Of a DNA stretch of 17,968 bases, positions 6,549 to 15,106 are shown piece by piece. Under the pieces are notes generated by a model. The model was not told the DNA's origin. It made no database searches and saw only the letters and a list, made by a program, of their open reading frames with translations. How positions within the stretch are numbered: position 1 is the first letter of the stretch; each line of letters opens with the position of its first letter. Made by a program: the position numbers and the translations under genes. Source of the stretch: Thermoplasmata archaeon (lineage in GTDB: Archaea > Thermoplasmatota > Thermoplasmata > Halarchaeoplasmatales > Halarchaeoplasmataceae); NCBI GenBank assembly GCA_019594195.1, contig JAFDTP010000033.1, positions 1-17,968 of the forward strand. Reading direction: 5' to 3'.

Positions 6549-6567
6549 ATAAAATATCTTATTTTAT
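6549..6567. repeat. AT-only inverted repeat
   Basis: ATAAAATA and its reverse complement TATTTTAT flank a TCT loop. It lies between the T-rich terminator and the valS promoter. It may be part of the terminator or a protein site; being AT-only, it could also be chance. Confidence 0.35.
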
Positions 6568-6582
6568 GACGATGTTCTCCGA

Positions 6583-6594
6583 AAATTTAATAGT
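6583..6594 (+). promoter_or_regulatory. Candidate TATA box for valS
   Basis: AAATTTAATAGT is centred about 32 bases before ATG 6621. No Shine-Dalgarno lies between, so the message is likely leaderless or has a leader of a few bases. Confidence 0.45.
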
Positions 6595-6620
6595 AATCTA
6601 TCGATTTCAACCTATCTATC

Positions 6621-9257
6621 ATGACGCTCACTGGAGATTACGATTTCAAGGAAGCCGAAGAGAGATGGATGAAAAGATGGGATGAGATGGACATCTACAA
6701 GTATGATCCAGAATCCAAAAAACCTGTCTTTTCCATAGATACCCCACCGCCCACAGTATCGGGTGATATGCATATCGGCCACGCTTATTCATATACTCAG
6801 ATGGATATAATGGCTCGTTACAAGAGGATGCAGGGCTTTAACCTATTCTACCCCTGGGGATGGGATGATAACGGTATCGCCACTGAACTTTTCGTTATAA
6901 ACGAAACAGGCACTGATCCGAAGGAGGTAGGGAGAAAGAAATTCCGGGAGATATGCATTGAAGAGAGTGAGGGATTAGAAGAAAAATTGGAGCGCAAATG
7001 GAAGAGGATAGGTACCTCTGCTGATTTTGACCTTTTCTACAGGACGATAGATGAAAGGACATTGAAGACCTCACAGAGATCTTTCATAGAACTTTATGAG
7101 ATGGGTAGAGAATACAGGAAAGAGGCTCCAACTTTATGGTGTCCCCACTGCGAGACAGCCATATCGCAGGTTGAAACAGAAGATCTAGAGAAGGAGGGTA
7201 AGTTCAACAATATCCATTTTTCTATAGAAGATGATGATGAAGAATTAGTGATATCCACGACAAGGCCTGAGCTTTTACCCGCATGCGTGGCGATATTCGT
7301 TCATCCGGATGATGATGAAAACAGACATCTGGTCGGGAAAAAAGCTGAAGTGCCTATATTTGGACAGAAAGTCCCTATCTACGAGGACGAAGAGGTGGAC
7401 ATGGAGACCGGCACAGGCGTGGTGATGTGCTGCACGTTCGGGGATCAAGCGGATATAGACTGGTGGTACGCTCACGACTTACCGTTAAGGATCGCTATCG
7501 ACGAGACCGGTTATATGACCGATGTCGCTGAAAAATATGAAGGTATGCACGTTGAAGAAGCTAAAAAAGAGATCATCGAAGATCTTAAAGAAAGGGGAAA
7601 GATAAGCAAACAATGGGGCATCACTCATGAAGTCAACGTTCACGAGAGGTGCGATACACCTATAGAATTCTTAGTTACAGAACAGTGGTTCATAGAGTAT
7701 TTAGATCTTAGAGATGAATATCTAGAAGTTGGAGAAGAACTCGACTGGCACCCAGAACATATGAAAGTGAGATATGATAATTGGGTGGATTCTCTTAAAT
7801 GGGATTGGTGCATCTCTAGACAGAGATATCATGGGATCCCTTTTCCTGTCTGGTACTGCGAAGACTGTGGAGAAGTCAAACTAGCGGATGAAGAAGATCT
7901 TCCCGTGAATCCTCTTGTTGATGAACCAAGGGGCGACTGTGAGTCCTGTGGTTGTACTGATTTTGAACCTGAAGAAGATGTTTTAGACACCTGGGCTACG
8001 TCTTCATTGACACCCTACATCGCTACGAATTGGATCAAAGATTCGGATACTTTCGAGAAAGTATTCCCCTTCGATCTAAGACCTCAATCACACGATATCA
8101 TAAGTTTCTGGGCTTTTAACACCATAGTGAAAAGTCTGTTCCACTCAGATAAGAAACCGTGGACTGACATAATGATCCATGGTTACTTGATGCTTCCCGG
8201 GGGAAAAGCCTTCTCGTCCTCTAAAGGCATAGTCATCGATCCCGAAGAAGTGGCAGAGGAATACGGAGCGGACTCGATAAGATATTTAGCAGGCATAAAT
8301 AAACCGGGAGAGGACGGCGAATACGAGGAGAAATGGTTGAAAAGAGGCCAAAGGATAAGGACAAAGTTTTGGAATGCACAAAAGCTCATATCCAATGCCT
8401 TCAAGAAAAGACCTGAAGAAAGACCCACTTTGAAATTGATGGATAGATGGCTTCTCACCAAATACAGTGAAATGGTCGAATCAGCTTCTGAGTACATGGA
8501 AGATTACAGGTACGATAAAGCTCTAGAAGAGACCGAGTATTTCTTATGGCACGTTTTAGCTGACCATTATCTTGAGATGGTCAAATACAGGATCTATGAG
8601 GAAGATGATGAAGCTGTTAAGTACGTACTTTATAACGTTGGACTCGGCATCACCAAACTTTTTGCTCCGTTCCTCTCATTCATCACGGAAGAAGTTTACG
8701 ATAAAGTGTATAAACGATATCAGAACAAGAAAAGTATCCATGTAGAATCCTGGCCGGAACCTATCTTGATGGATAGAAGAGCTTTAGAGACCGGTGAACT
8801 GGTAAAAGAAATAATAGCGGAGATAAGGAACTGGAAGTCAGATCGTGGAATACCTCTTAACGACGAGATCGGTTCTATCAGGTTGGTGACCGATCAAAAA
8901 GATCTACTGAAGGGTGAGCAAGACATACTGAATACCTTGAATGCTTCAGATATACAGTTACTCGATGAGGAGGAGATAAATGAGGAGCCCGTCGAGATAA
9001 AACCGAAACATTCAGAGATAGGTCCAAAATACAAAGAAAAGGCTGGAGAAGTCTTCAAAAAACTAGAAGAAGCAGATCCAGCTAATGTCGATTCTTCTCT
9101 CCAGAGAGATGGCTACTACGGATTAGAATTATCTGACGGTAGCGAAATCAGACTGACCGGTGATGAGATCGATCTAAAAAAGTCAAAAGTTCATGAGGGT
9201 GAAAAATTAGATATGATCTCCCTTGAAGAAGTGGTGATACTGCTGGAGAAAAGATAG
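6621..9257 (+). CDS. valS: Valyl-tRNA synthetase, archaeal type
   Basis: An 878-residue class I synthetase that charges tRNA-Val. The HIGH motif is at 51-54 (PPTVSGDMHIGHAYSYTQ), followed by YPWGWDDNGIATE. A zinc knuckle LWCPHCETA (Cys174, Cys177) pairs with later CEDCGEV and CESCGC clusters. The editing domain is marked by VISTTRPELLPACVAIFVHP. VLDTWATSSLTPYIATNW and ISFWAFNTI are ValRS-type. The KMSKS position reads KAFSSSKG (529-536), without the usual lysines in register. The anticodon-binding helices (YRYDKALEETEYFLWHVLADHYLE) and a C-terminal extension follow. Assignment to valine rather than isoleucine or leucine rests on these segments and the length. It ends 1 base from the stop of the convergent zinc-finger gene. 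Confidence 0.95.
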   Translation: MTLTGDYDFKEAEERWMKRWDEMDIYKYDPESKKPVFSIDTPPPTVSGDMHIGHAYSYTQMDIMARYKRMQGFNLFYPWGWDDNGIATELFVINETGTDPKEVGRKKFREICIEESEGLEEKLERKWKRIGTSADFDLFYRTIDERTLKTSQRSFIELYEMGREYRKEAPTLWCPHCETAISQVETEDLEKEGKFNNIHFSIEDDDEELVISTTRPELLPACVAIFVHPDDDENRHLVGKKAEVPIFGQKVPIYEDEEVDMETGTGVVMCCTFGDQADIDWWYAHDLPLRIAIDETGYMTDVAEKYEGMHVEEAKKEIIEDLKERGKISKQWGITHEVNVHERCDTPIEFLVTEQWFIEYLDLRDEYLEVGEELDWHPEHMKVRYDNWVDSLKWDWCISRQRYHGIPFPVWYCEDCGEVKLADEEDLPVNPLVDEPRGDCESCGCTDFEPEEDVLDTWATSSLTPYIATNWIKDSDTFEKVFPFDLRPQSHDIISFWAFNTIVKSLFHSDKKPWTDIMIHGYLMLPGGKAFSSSKGIVIDPEEVAEEYGADSIRYLAGINKPGEDGEYEEKWLKRGQRIRTKFWNAQKLISNAFKKRPEERPTLKLMDRWLLTKYSEMVESASEYMEDYRYDKALEETEYFLWHVLADHYLEMVKYRIYEEDDEAVKYVLYNVGLGITKLFAPFLSFITEEVYDKVYKRYQNKKSIHVESWPEPILMDRRALETGELVKEIIAEIRNWKSDRGIPLNDEIGSIRLVTDQKDLLKGEQDILNTLNASDIQLLDEEEINEEPVEIKPKHSEIGPKYKEKAGEVFKKLEEADPANVDSSLQRDGYYGLELSDGSEIRLTGDEIDLKKSKVHEGEKLDMISLEEVVILLEKR

Positions 9258-9258
9258 A

Positions 9259-9432
9259 TCAGGAATAATAATCAGTATAAGATATATCTTTTCCCCCTTC
9301 TTTTTCTTCACCTTTTCTGCACTCTGCACAGATACCTTTACTCATGTGTTCATCACATGCCATAGAGCCGCATATACTGCATGACTGGGTAGCGTTTTTT
9401 CCACAGACATGGCAGTTCCCCATCATCTTCAT
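9259..9432 (-). CDS. Small zinc-finger protein with paired-Cys, HIT/B-box-like spacing
   Basis: A 57-residue product easily missed by length filters. Residues 7-38 hold Cys7-x2-Cys10, Cys18-x2-Cys21, Cys26-x2-His29 and Cys35-x2-Cys38, as in CHVCGKNATQSCSICG and ACDEHMSKGICAEC. Eight ligands in this order fit a cross-braced double zinc site resembling HIT-type or B-box fingers. The tail (KGEEKEGGKDISYTDYYS) is charged and probably disordered. The Shine-Dalgarno is strong: GGAGG (9445-9441) 8 bases before ATG 9432; ATG 9426 and 9423 are in frame. A TATA-like GTTTAATAT (9477-9469) lies further up. Such fingers often mediate protein or nucleic-acid contact; function here is unknown. The stop is 1 base from the valS stop. 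Confidence 0.8.
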   Translation of the reverse strand: MKMMGNCHVCGKNATQSCSICGSMACDEHMSKGICAECRKGEEKEGGKDISYTDYYS

Positions 9433-9524
9433 CTTCAGTTCCTCCTATATATATGATAAAAATAGAAGATATTAAACTTTAGGCTTCAGTTGGATCATGA
9501 TGATTCCGAACTTGGTATCAAATT

Positions 9525-9535
9525 GTTATATACCG
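9525..9535 (+). promoter_or_regulatory. Candidate TATA box for the aminotransferase
   Basis: GTTATATACCG is centred about 58 bases before ATG 9588, implying transcription start near 9555 and a leader of about 30 bases. It is divergent from the zinc-finger gene promoter in the 155-base gap. Confidence 0.45.
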
Positions 9536-9587
9536 AAAAACATATTGTTGAGTAAGATTTACCTCAAGTGCAGAAGGGATGATAAAG

Positions 9588-10829
9588 ATGGTAGATTTTG
9601 ATGAAAAATTTTCGGAAAGGGCCTCAAAAATGAAGAGGTCCGAGATCAGGGAACTGCTCAAATTGATACAGAAGCCAGATATCATATCATTCGCTGGTGG
9701 GCTCCCAAATCCAAAAGCGTTCCCGGTGGAAGAAACTAGAAAAATAATAAATGAACTCCTTGATGAAGAGGGAGAAAAGATACTTCAATATGGTTCTACT
9801 GAAGGTGTAAGTCCTCTGAGAAAAGAGCTCGCTAAGATGATGACCGAGCGTGGGATGGATGTAGACCATGAAAATATATTGGTCACCCATGGTTCACAAC
9901 AGGCCTTGGACCTTCTGAGTAAAGTGATGCTTGATCCTGACGACACGATCATCGTTGGTTCACCTACTTACTTAGGAGCTACGGGTGCTTTCAGAGCTTT
10001 TGAGGCTAACATGGAAAGTGTGCCTGTCCACGATGACGGAATGGACATGGATATGCTCAGGAACAAGATCGAGAAGCTTGAGAAAAAGGATAAACTTCCT
10101 AAATTCATATACGTTGTATTGACTTTCCAAAACCCGTCTGGAGCCACGATGACCGCAGAAAAGAGAAAAGAACTACTTGAGATAGCTTCAGAATATGATA
10201 TTTTAGTAGTAGAAGACTCACCTTATTCACATCTTAGATATGAGGGTGAGGAGAAACCACATCTGATATCGATGGATGAAGAAGACAGAGTCTTGAGGCT
10301 TGAGACTTTTTCAAAAATACTCGCCCCGGGATTCAGGATAGCCTGGGCGACAGGACCTACCGATCTGATAGAGAAGATGTGTATAGCGAAGCAGGCTACC
10401 GATCTATGTACCAATCCTTTCGGACAGTATGTGGCTTATAAGTATATATCCGAAGATATAATGGACGAACATCTTGAGAAGATCAAAAAGATATACAACA
10501 AAAAAAGATTGACCATGTTAGAAGCTATGGAAGAACACTTCCCCGAAGAGGTCGAATGGAACAGACCGAATGGAGGTATGTTCATATGGGCAGAATTGCC
10601 TGAACATATCAATACCAGAGAGATGTTCGATAAAGCCGTGGATGAAAAAGTCGCCTATGTTGTTGGAGATGCCTTCTTTGTTGACGACGGTGGTTACAAT
10701 ACCATGAGGATAAACTTCACACACTCTTCTGAAGAAGATATCAAAAAAGGTATAAAGGCACTGGGGAAGGTCATAAAAGAGGAGATGGACATAATCGAGG
10801 TCCAAGAAGATAGTCCGATCTCTCCATGA
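9588..10829 (+). CDS. PLP-dependent class I/II aminotransferase (2-aminoadipate/aromatic type)
   Basis: A 413-residue fold-type I aminotransferase that transfers amino groups between amino acids and 2-oxo acids. Landmarks: IISFAGGLPNPKAFPVEE at the start, LQYGSTEGVSPLRKELA, VTHGSQQALDLLSKVMLDPDD (cofactor phosphate site), FQNPSGATM with the conserved Asn, VVEDSPYSHLRYEG with the pyridine-binding Asp, and the Schiff-base lysine in LETFSKILAPGFRIAW (Lys243). The C-terminal NGGMFIWAELP and MRINFTH (substrate-carboxylate Arg) complete it. The closest group by pattern is the LysN/ArAT-like branch without a DNA-binding domain; the exact substrate is not determinable. I start at ATG 9588, preceded by GGATGAT; ATG 9579 would add three residues. 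The stop directly abuts the stop of the convergent IF-2B-family gene. Confidence 0.92.
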   Translation: MVDFDEKFSERASKMKRSEIRELLKLIQKPDIISFAGGLPNPKAFPVEETRKIINELLDEEGEKILQYGSTEGVSPLRKELAKMMTERGMDVDHENILVTHGSQQALDLLSKVMLDPDDTIIVGSPTYLGATGAFRAFEANMESVPVHDDGMDMDMLRNKIEKLEKKDKLPKFIYVVLTFQNPSGATMTAEKRKELLEIASEYDILVVEDSPYSHLRYEGEEKPHLISMDEEDRVLRLETFSKILAPGFRIAWATGPTDLIEKMCIAKQATDLCTNPFGQYVAYKYISEDIMDEHLEKIKKIYNKKRLTMLEAMEEHFPEEVEWNRPNGGMFIWAELPEHINTREMFDKAVDEKVAYVVGDAFFVDDGGYNTMRINFTHSSEEDIKKGIKALGKVIKEEMDIIEVQEDSPISP

Positions 10830-11675
10830 TCAGATCAAGGGATGGTACTTTAGAAGGATATCCGAAACCTCTTTTTTCTTACATTTTCTCCTGATTTCCT
10901 CATGGTCGTTCTGACCGTTCTCCATAAAAAATTTTGCTCTCTCCAAAGAGGTCAATTCGAAATAATCATTTTTGACTATTACATTTTCATCCGTCTTCCA
11001 AACTTCTTCAGGGGCATGTGATTCACCTTTTGCTGTCGGTATCTTTGCTGGAAGAATCTTAGAACTATCAGCGACCACATAAAAATCAGTTCCTAAATCT
11101 TCTGCACAGATAGCTAGCGGTCTAGTGCCTACTTTGTTAAGAAAACCTTCCTTAGAAATGGTGTCTGCTCCGACCAAAACACAATCAGCGTCTTCTAAAG
11201 CCTCGCACATCGCTGCATCTATCCTGTATTCTACATCGACATCAGCTTCGATAAATTTTTTTGAACTCTTTCTACCCTCTTTTTTTGGTCGAGATTCCAA
11301 AACGATCACTTTTCTACCTTTCTTTATCGATCTGATCACCGTAGAACTGTAACTCATCGTTAAAATAGTTTGAAAGTTCTCTTTTTCTATATGATCTGCT
11401 ATCGCATCAATTGTTTTTTCTCTTCTAGTGACAAGTCTTTTTTGATATTTTTTTATTTGAGATCTAATATCTTTATCGTTTTCCATAGAAAGAAATATGT
11501 GATTGGCCAAATCCAGGATCGGTGTCATAGCATATCTATTTTTAATCAGTCTCTCTATATAATTTTTGATACTGTTAGGACTCAACTTCAGCAAACTATC
11601 AGATGAATCTTGACATAGCTCAAAGGCACCTTTTTCGGAATCCTCTATTATTTCATCCGCGGTTCTCGAGGGCAT
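10830..11675 (-). CDS. IF-2B family protein (aIF-2B/eIF2B-alpha-like, ribose-1,5-bisphosphate isomerase superfamily)
   Basis: A 281-residue member of the family that includes eIF2B alpha, MtnA and archaeal ribose-1,5-bisphosphate isomerase. Visible signatures: an N-terminal helical domain (RTADEIIEDSEKGAFEL), ILTMSYSSTVIRSI, VIVLESRPKKEG, ADCVLVGADTISKEGFLNKVGT, and FYVVADSSKILP. The aspartate of VGAD (Asp171) matches the catalytic Asp of the isomerases. However, the position of their catalytic cysteine reads SYS (108-110), as in eIF2B-alpha-like proteins. It may therefore be regulatory rather than enzymatic; this is inference. No Shine-Dalgarno precedes ATG 11675; AT-rich TATA candidates (ATAATTATATCC; AATTATAGGG) lie 20-45 bases upstream. 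Its stop touches the aminotransferase stop with no gap. Confidence 0.82.
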   Translation of the reverse strand: MPSRTADEIIEDSEKGAFELCQDSSDSLLKLSPNSIKNYIERLIKNRYAMTPILDLANHIFLSMENDKDIRSQIKKYQKRLVTRREKTIDAIADHIEKENFQTILTMSYSSTVIRSIKKGRKVIVLESRPKKEGRKSSKKFIEADVDVEYRIDAAMCEALEDADCVLVGADTISKEGFLNKVGTRPLAICAEDLGTDFYVVADSSKILPAKIPTAKGESHAPEEVWKTDENVIVKNDYFELTSLERAKFFMENGQNDHEEIRRKCKKKEVSDILLKYHPLI

Positions 11676-11737
11676 ACAACATAATAGATGGATATAATTA
11701 TGAAATTTTGCCCTATAATTTTTTTATCGATACTCTT

Positions 11738-11748
11738 ATTTAACCCAT
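11738..11748 (+). promoter_or_regulatory. Candidate TATA box for DP2
   Basis: TTATTTAACCC would place transcription start near 11768, giving a leader of about 40 bases that contains the 8-base palindrome CCGGCCGG (11780-11787) and the GGAGGT at 11796-11801. The same gap (11676-11807) must also serve the divergent IF-2B-family gene. Confidence 0.4.
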
Positions 11749-11795
11749 ATCACATAACGATGGAACACCGCAGATAACACCGGCCGGATCTCAAT

Positions 11796-11801
11796 GGAGG
11801 T
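11796..11801 (+). promoter_or_regulatory. Perfect Shine-Dalgarno GGAGGT upstream of DP2, facing ACG
   Basis: GGAGGT is followed by ATAATC (6 bases) and then ACG at 11808, in frame with DP2. From ACG the frame reads TSELICSERMEKYF, which looks like the usual DP2 opening. The first ATG in frame (11835) is 33 bases from this site and has AGAGG touching it with no spacing. Confidence 0.6.
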
Positions 11802-11834
11802 ATAATCACGTCCGAACTAATATGTTCAGAGAGG

Positions 11835-14800
11835 ATGGAAAAATATTTCCGATCTTTAGAAGAAGAAGCAGAGAACTGTTATAAGGTAGCAGAGAGAGCG
11901 ATGGATCTAGGGTATGATCCAAAGAAGGAAGTCGAAATCCCTAGAGCGGAAGATCTAGCTCTCAGAGCTCAAGAACTAACCGGAGTCGAGGATACCGCTG
12001 AAAAGATAAGAGAGTTGAGCGAAGAGTATGATAGGGAAGAAGTCTCCATAAGGATAGCTAAAGAGGTCGCATCTCGAGGAAAGGGCGGCAAAGCCGAGAG
12101 GTTAGAGGACGCGGTCAGGATCGGATTGGCAGTTCTTACTGAAGGTATCTTGGTCGCGCCTTTGGAAGGCATCGGTGGCGTTAGTATAAGGGAAAATAAC
12201 GACGGTTCAAACTATGTAGAACTCTCTTTCGCTGGACCTATCCGTTCTGCGGGAGGTACCGGTCAAGCCATGAGTGTTTTGATAGCAGATGTCGTAAGAA
12301 GGGAATTGGGTATAGGACGTTTCAAACCGACGCCCGCCGAGATACAGCGTTTCAAGGAAGAGATACCTCTTTATAAAAAATCTCTCGGCCTCCAATATAC
12401 CCCTTCGTCAGAGGAGATATCTTTGATAGTGGATGGATGTCCGGTCAGTATAAGCGGTGAAGGTACAGGTCAAGAAGAGGTTTCAGGTAATAGAGATCTT
12501 CCCAGAGTGGACACGAATCAGGTTAGAGGCGGTGCCTGTTTGGTCATCGCTGAAGGCATGTGCTTGAAGGCTAAAAAGTTGAAAAAATATGTTGATAAAC
12601 TCGAGATTGAAGATTGGGGCTTTTTGGACGAATATATAGAAAAACATGCCTCTGGAGATGCAGATGATTCTGAAAAAGATGAAGAGGACAATAAAGGTAT
12701 CGCACCAAAGACAAAGTACATACAGGAAACAATAGCCGGCCGTCCGGTATTCGGTCATCCCAGCCAAAAAGGAGCTTTCAGACTCAGATATGGAAGGACC
12801 AGGACTGAAGGTTTGGCCTCTATAGCCGTGAATCCAGCTACGATGTATCTTACTGACGAATTCTTAGCTTTGGGGACCCAGATCAAAACTGAAAGACCAG
12901 GTAAGGCAGGAGCCATCACTCCCTGTGACAGCATAGAGGGCCCCACCGTGCTTTTAAAAGACGGCAGCGTGAAACGTGTAGATACCTCTGAAGAAGCTAA
13001 AAAATTGCAGTCCGAACTCGATGAGATCATCGATATCGGAGAGGCTCTCGTTCCTTTCGGCGAATTCGTAGAGAACAATCATCCACTCGTGCCTGGTGCA
13101 TACTGCCACGAATGGTGGGTCCAGGAGATAGACGAGGATATAGACGAAGACAAAGTAACAGACGAAAAAGCGATCGAACTCTCTGAAGAGAAAGGCTATC
13201 CGCTCCACCCCAAATTCGTTTATTTTTGGGATCACGTTGAGGTCCAAGATATAGAAAAATTGAGGGATCTGATATCGGAAAAAGGTTCCATAGAGGGAGA
13301 TAGATTAGAACTTCCAGCCGGGCCTGAGGTGAAGGAGATATTAGAATCTATAGGTGTCGCTCACGAGGTAGGTGAGTCTTTGATCGTATCGGAATATCGT
13401 CCTCTTCTCTTCACTTTAGCAATCGATCGAGAAGATCTAAATAAAAAAGGTGGATCTACATCTGAAGATCCATTGAGTTATGTTAGTGATCTTTCCGGGG
13501 TAACTATAAGGAGTAAAGGACCAACTACTATCGGTTCTAGGATGGCTAGACCTGAAAAGGCTAAGGAAAGGAAGATGAGCCCCCCTGTGCACGGCCTTTT
13601 TCCGTTAGGCGAGGCAGGTGGGTCCGAACGACTTGTAAAGAAAGCTGTAGAAAAGAATGTCATAAAAGTGGATATAAGTGCTCGCAGGTGCAAAGACTGT
13701 GGTAAGGGGAGTGCTCAAGTCAGATGCTCCTGCGGAGGTCGATGCGAGATACACGGAGAACCTGAAGAACAAAGGATACCGATGAAAAAGATATATCGAC
13801 AGGCTCTCAACACTTTAGGGGAGGGAGGGAACGTAAGCAAGATAAAGGGTGTTCAGGGACTCATCACAGAGACTAAAACACCGGAGGCCCTTGAAAAAGG
13901 TATACTAAGGGCTAAACACGATATCTATGTTTTCAAAGATGGCACTTCTAGATATGATATGACCGATCTTCCACTGACACACTTCAAACCAGAAGAGATA
14001 GGATTGAGTGTTAAAAGAGCTAAGCAACTCGGCTATGAGGAAGATATAAATGGAGATGGACTTGAGAGAAGAGATCAGATGCTTGAACTGAAGCCCCAGG
14101 ACATGATCGTATCTAAAGAGGGCGGAGATTACATGGTGAAGGTCGCGAATTTCGTAGATGATCTCCTCGAAAAATATTATGATATGGAAAGTTATTACAA
14201 TGCTGAAAATAGAACCGATCTGATAGGTGAACTTATAGTAGGTCTAGCTCCGCATACCTCTGGAGGGGTTCTAGGAAGGATAATAGGTTTTCATGATGGC
14301 AGAGCCGGTTATGCTCATCCTCATTTCCACGCAGCTAAACGGCGTAATTGTGACGGAGACGAGGATTGTATAATGCTTCTGCTAGATGGTCTCCTCAACT
14401 TCTCTGAGGACTACCTCCCAGAAAAGAGAGGAGGTCTTATGGACGCTCCTCTGGTCCTTACGACAAAGATAGACCCCATGGAGATAGACAGTGAGGCCCA
14501 CAATGTTGATACCTCATGGAAGTATCCTCTTGAGTTCTATGAAAGAACTTTCGAGTATCCCAAACCTAAGGATCTAGAGCATCTCATGGAGACAGTGGAA
14601 GACCGATTGGATGAGGAATCCCAGTACGAGGATTTCGGATACACTCATGAAACATCAAAGCTGGATGAAGGCCCCTCTATGAGCAGGTATACCCGTTTGG
14701 GAAAGATGACCGAAAAGATGAACTCACAGATAAAAGTAGCAGATACGATAAGAGCGGTGGATACTAAAGACGTGGTCAGTAGAGTCATAAACGATCATTT

Positions 14801-15098
14801 CATACCTGATCTCATAGGGAATCTTAACAAGTTCGGCGTCCAGGAAATAAGATGTACAAAATGCAATACGAAGTACCGCAGGGTACCTTTGAGTGGAGAG
14901 TGTAAGTGCGGTGGGAATCTGACCTTGACCATCCACGAAGGGAGTGTTAAGAAGTACCTCAATTTTTCTTTAGATATGGTTGAGAAATACGAGGTTCCAG
15001 AATATCTTTATCAGCGCGTTCACCAGTTGAACAGACAGATAGAATCTCTATTTGAAAATGATAAGGTCTCAAATCCAAGTCTTGACGAGTTCTGCTGA
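11835..15098 (+). CDS. polC: DNA polymerase II (family D) large subunit DP2
   Basis: The catalytic subunit of the replicative archaeal PolD. From ATG 11835 it has 1087 residues; from ACG 11808 it would have 1096. N-terminal KVAERAMDLGYDPKKEVEIPRAEDLA, then AGPIRSAGGTGQAMSVLIADVVRRELG and GNRDLPRVDTNQVRGG are DP2 signatures. The active-site segment KRRNCDGDEDCIMLLLDGLL holds both metal-binding aspartates (840 and 842), followed by YLPEKRGGLMDAPLVLTTKIDP. Zinc clusters are CKDCGKGSAQVRCSCGGRC and CTKCNTKYRRVPLSGECKCG. No intein interrupts the active site, where many DP2 genes carry one. The end, NPSLDEFC, resembles a weak PCNA-binding motif. The small subunit DP1 is not in the window. It converges on FEN1 with 8 bases between stops. 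Confidence 0.96.
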   Translation: MEKYFRSLEEEAENCYKVAERAMDLGYDPKKEVEIPRAEDLALRAQELTGVEDTAEKIRELSEEYDREEVSIRIAKEVASRGKGGKAERLEDAVRIGLAVLTEGILVAPLEGIGGVSIRENNDGSNYVELSFAGPIRSAGGTGQAMSVLIADVVRRELGIGRFKPTPAEIQRFKEEIPLYKKSLGLQYTPSSEEISLIVDGCPVSISGEGTGQEEVSGNRDLPRVDTNQVRGGACLVIAEGMCLKAKKLKKYVDKLEIEDWGFLDEYIEKHASGDADDSEKDEEDNKGIAPKTKYIQETIAGRPVFGHPSQKGAFRLRYGRTRTEGLASIAVNPATMYLTDEFLALGTQIKTERPGKAGAITPCDSIEGPTVLLKDGSVKRVDTSEEAKKLQSELDEIIDIGEALVPFGEFVENNHPLVPGAYCHEWWVQEIDEDIDEDKVTDEKAIELSEEKGYPLHPKFVYFWDHVEVQDIEKLRDLISEKGSIEGDRLELPAGPEVKEILESIGVAHEVGESLIVSEYRPLLFTLAIDREDLNKKGGSTSEDPLSYVSDLSGVTIRSKGPTTIGSRMARPEKAKERKMSPPVHGLFPLGEAGGSERLVKKAVEKNVIKVDISARRCKDCGKGSAQVRCSCGGRCEIHGEPEEQRIPMKKIYRQALNTLGEGGNVSKIKGVQGLITETKTPEALEKGILRAKHDIYVFKDGTSRYDMTDLPLTHFKPEEIGLSVKRAKQLGYEEDINGDGLERRDQMLELKPQDMIVSKEGGDYMVKVANFVDDLLEKYYDMESYYNAENRTDLIGELIVGLAPHTSGGVLGRIIGFHDGRAGYAHPHFHAAKRRNCDGDEDCIMLLLDGLLNFSEDYLPEKRGGLMDAPLVLTTKIDPMEIDSEAHNVDTSWKYPLEFYERTFEYPKPKDLEHLMETVEDRLDEESQYEDFGYTHETSKLDEGPSMSRYTRLGKMTEKMNSQIKVADTIRAVDTKDVVSRVINDHFIPDLIGNLNKFGVQEIRCTKCNTKYRRVPLSGECKCGGNLTLTIHEGSVKKYLNFSLDMVEKYEVPEYLYQRVHQLNRQIESLFENDKVSNPSLDEFC

Positions 15099-15106
15099 AC
15101 TAATTA

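Noticed and set aside
11823..11850. ATG 11823 (ATG TTC AGA GAG GAT) as a DP2 start
   Set aside because: It is in a different frame from DP2; only ATG 11835 and the upstream ACG, ATC and ATA codons are in frame.
12483..13247. Several overlapping minus-strand open frames inside DP2
   Set aside because: Their hydrophobic, Ser/Phe-rich composition is typical of the antisense of an acidic gene, and DP2 conservation explains the stretch.
11835..15098. Intein in DP2
   Set aside because: The active-site block NCDGDED runs uninterrupted into LLLDGLLNFS and YLPEKRGG, and total length fits an intein-free subunit.
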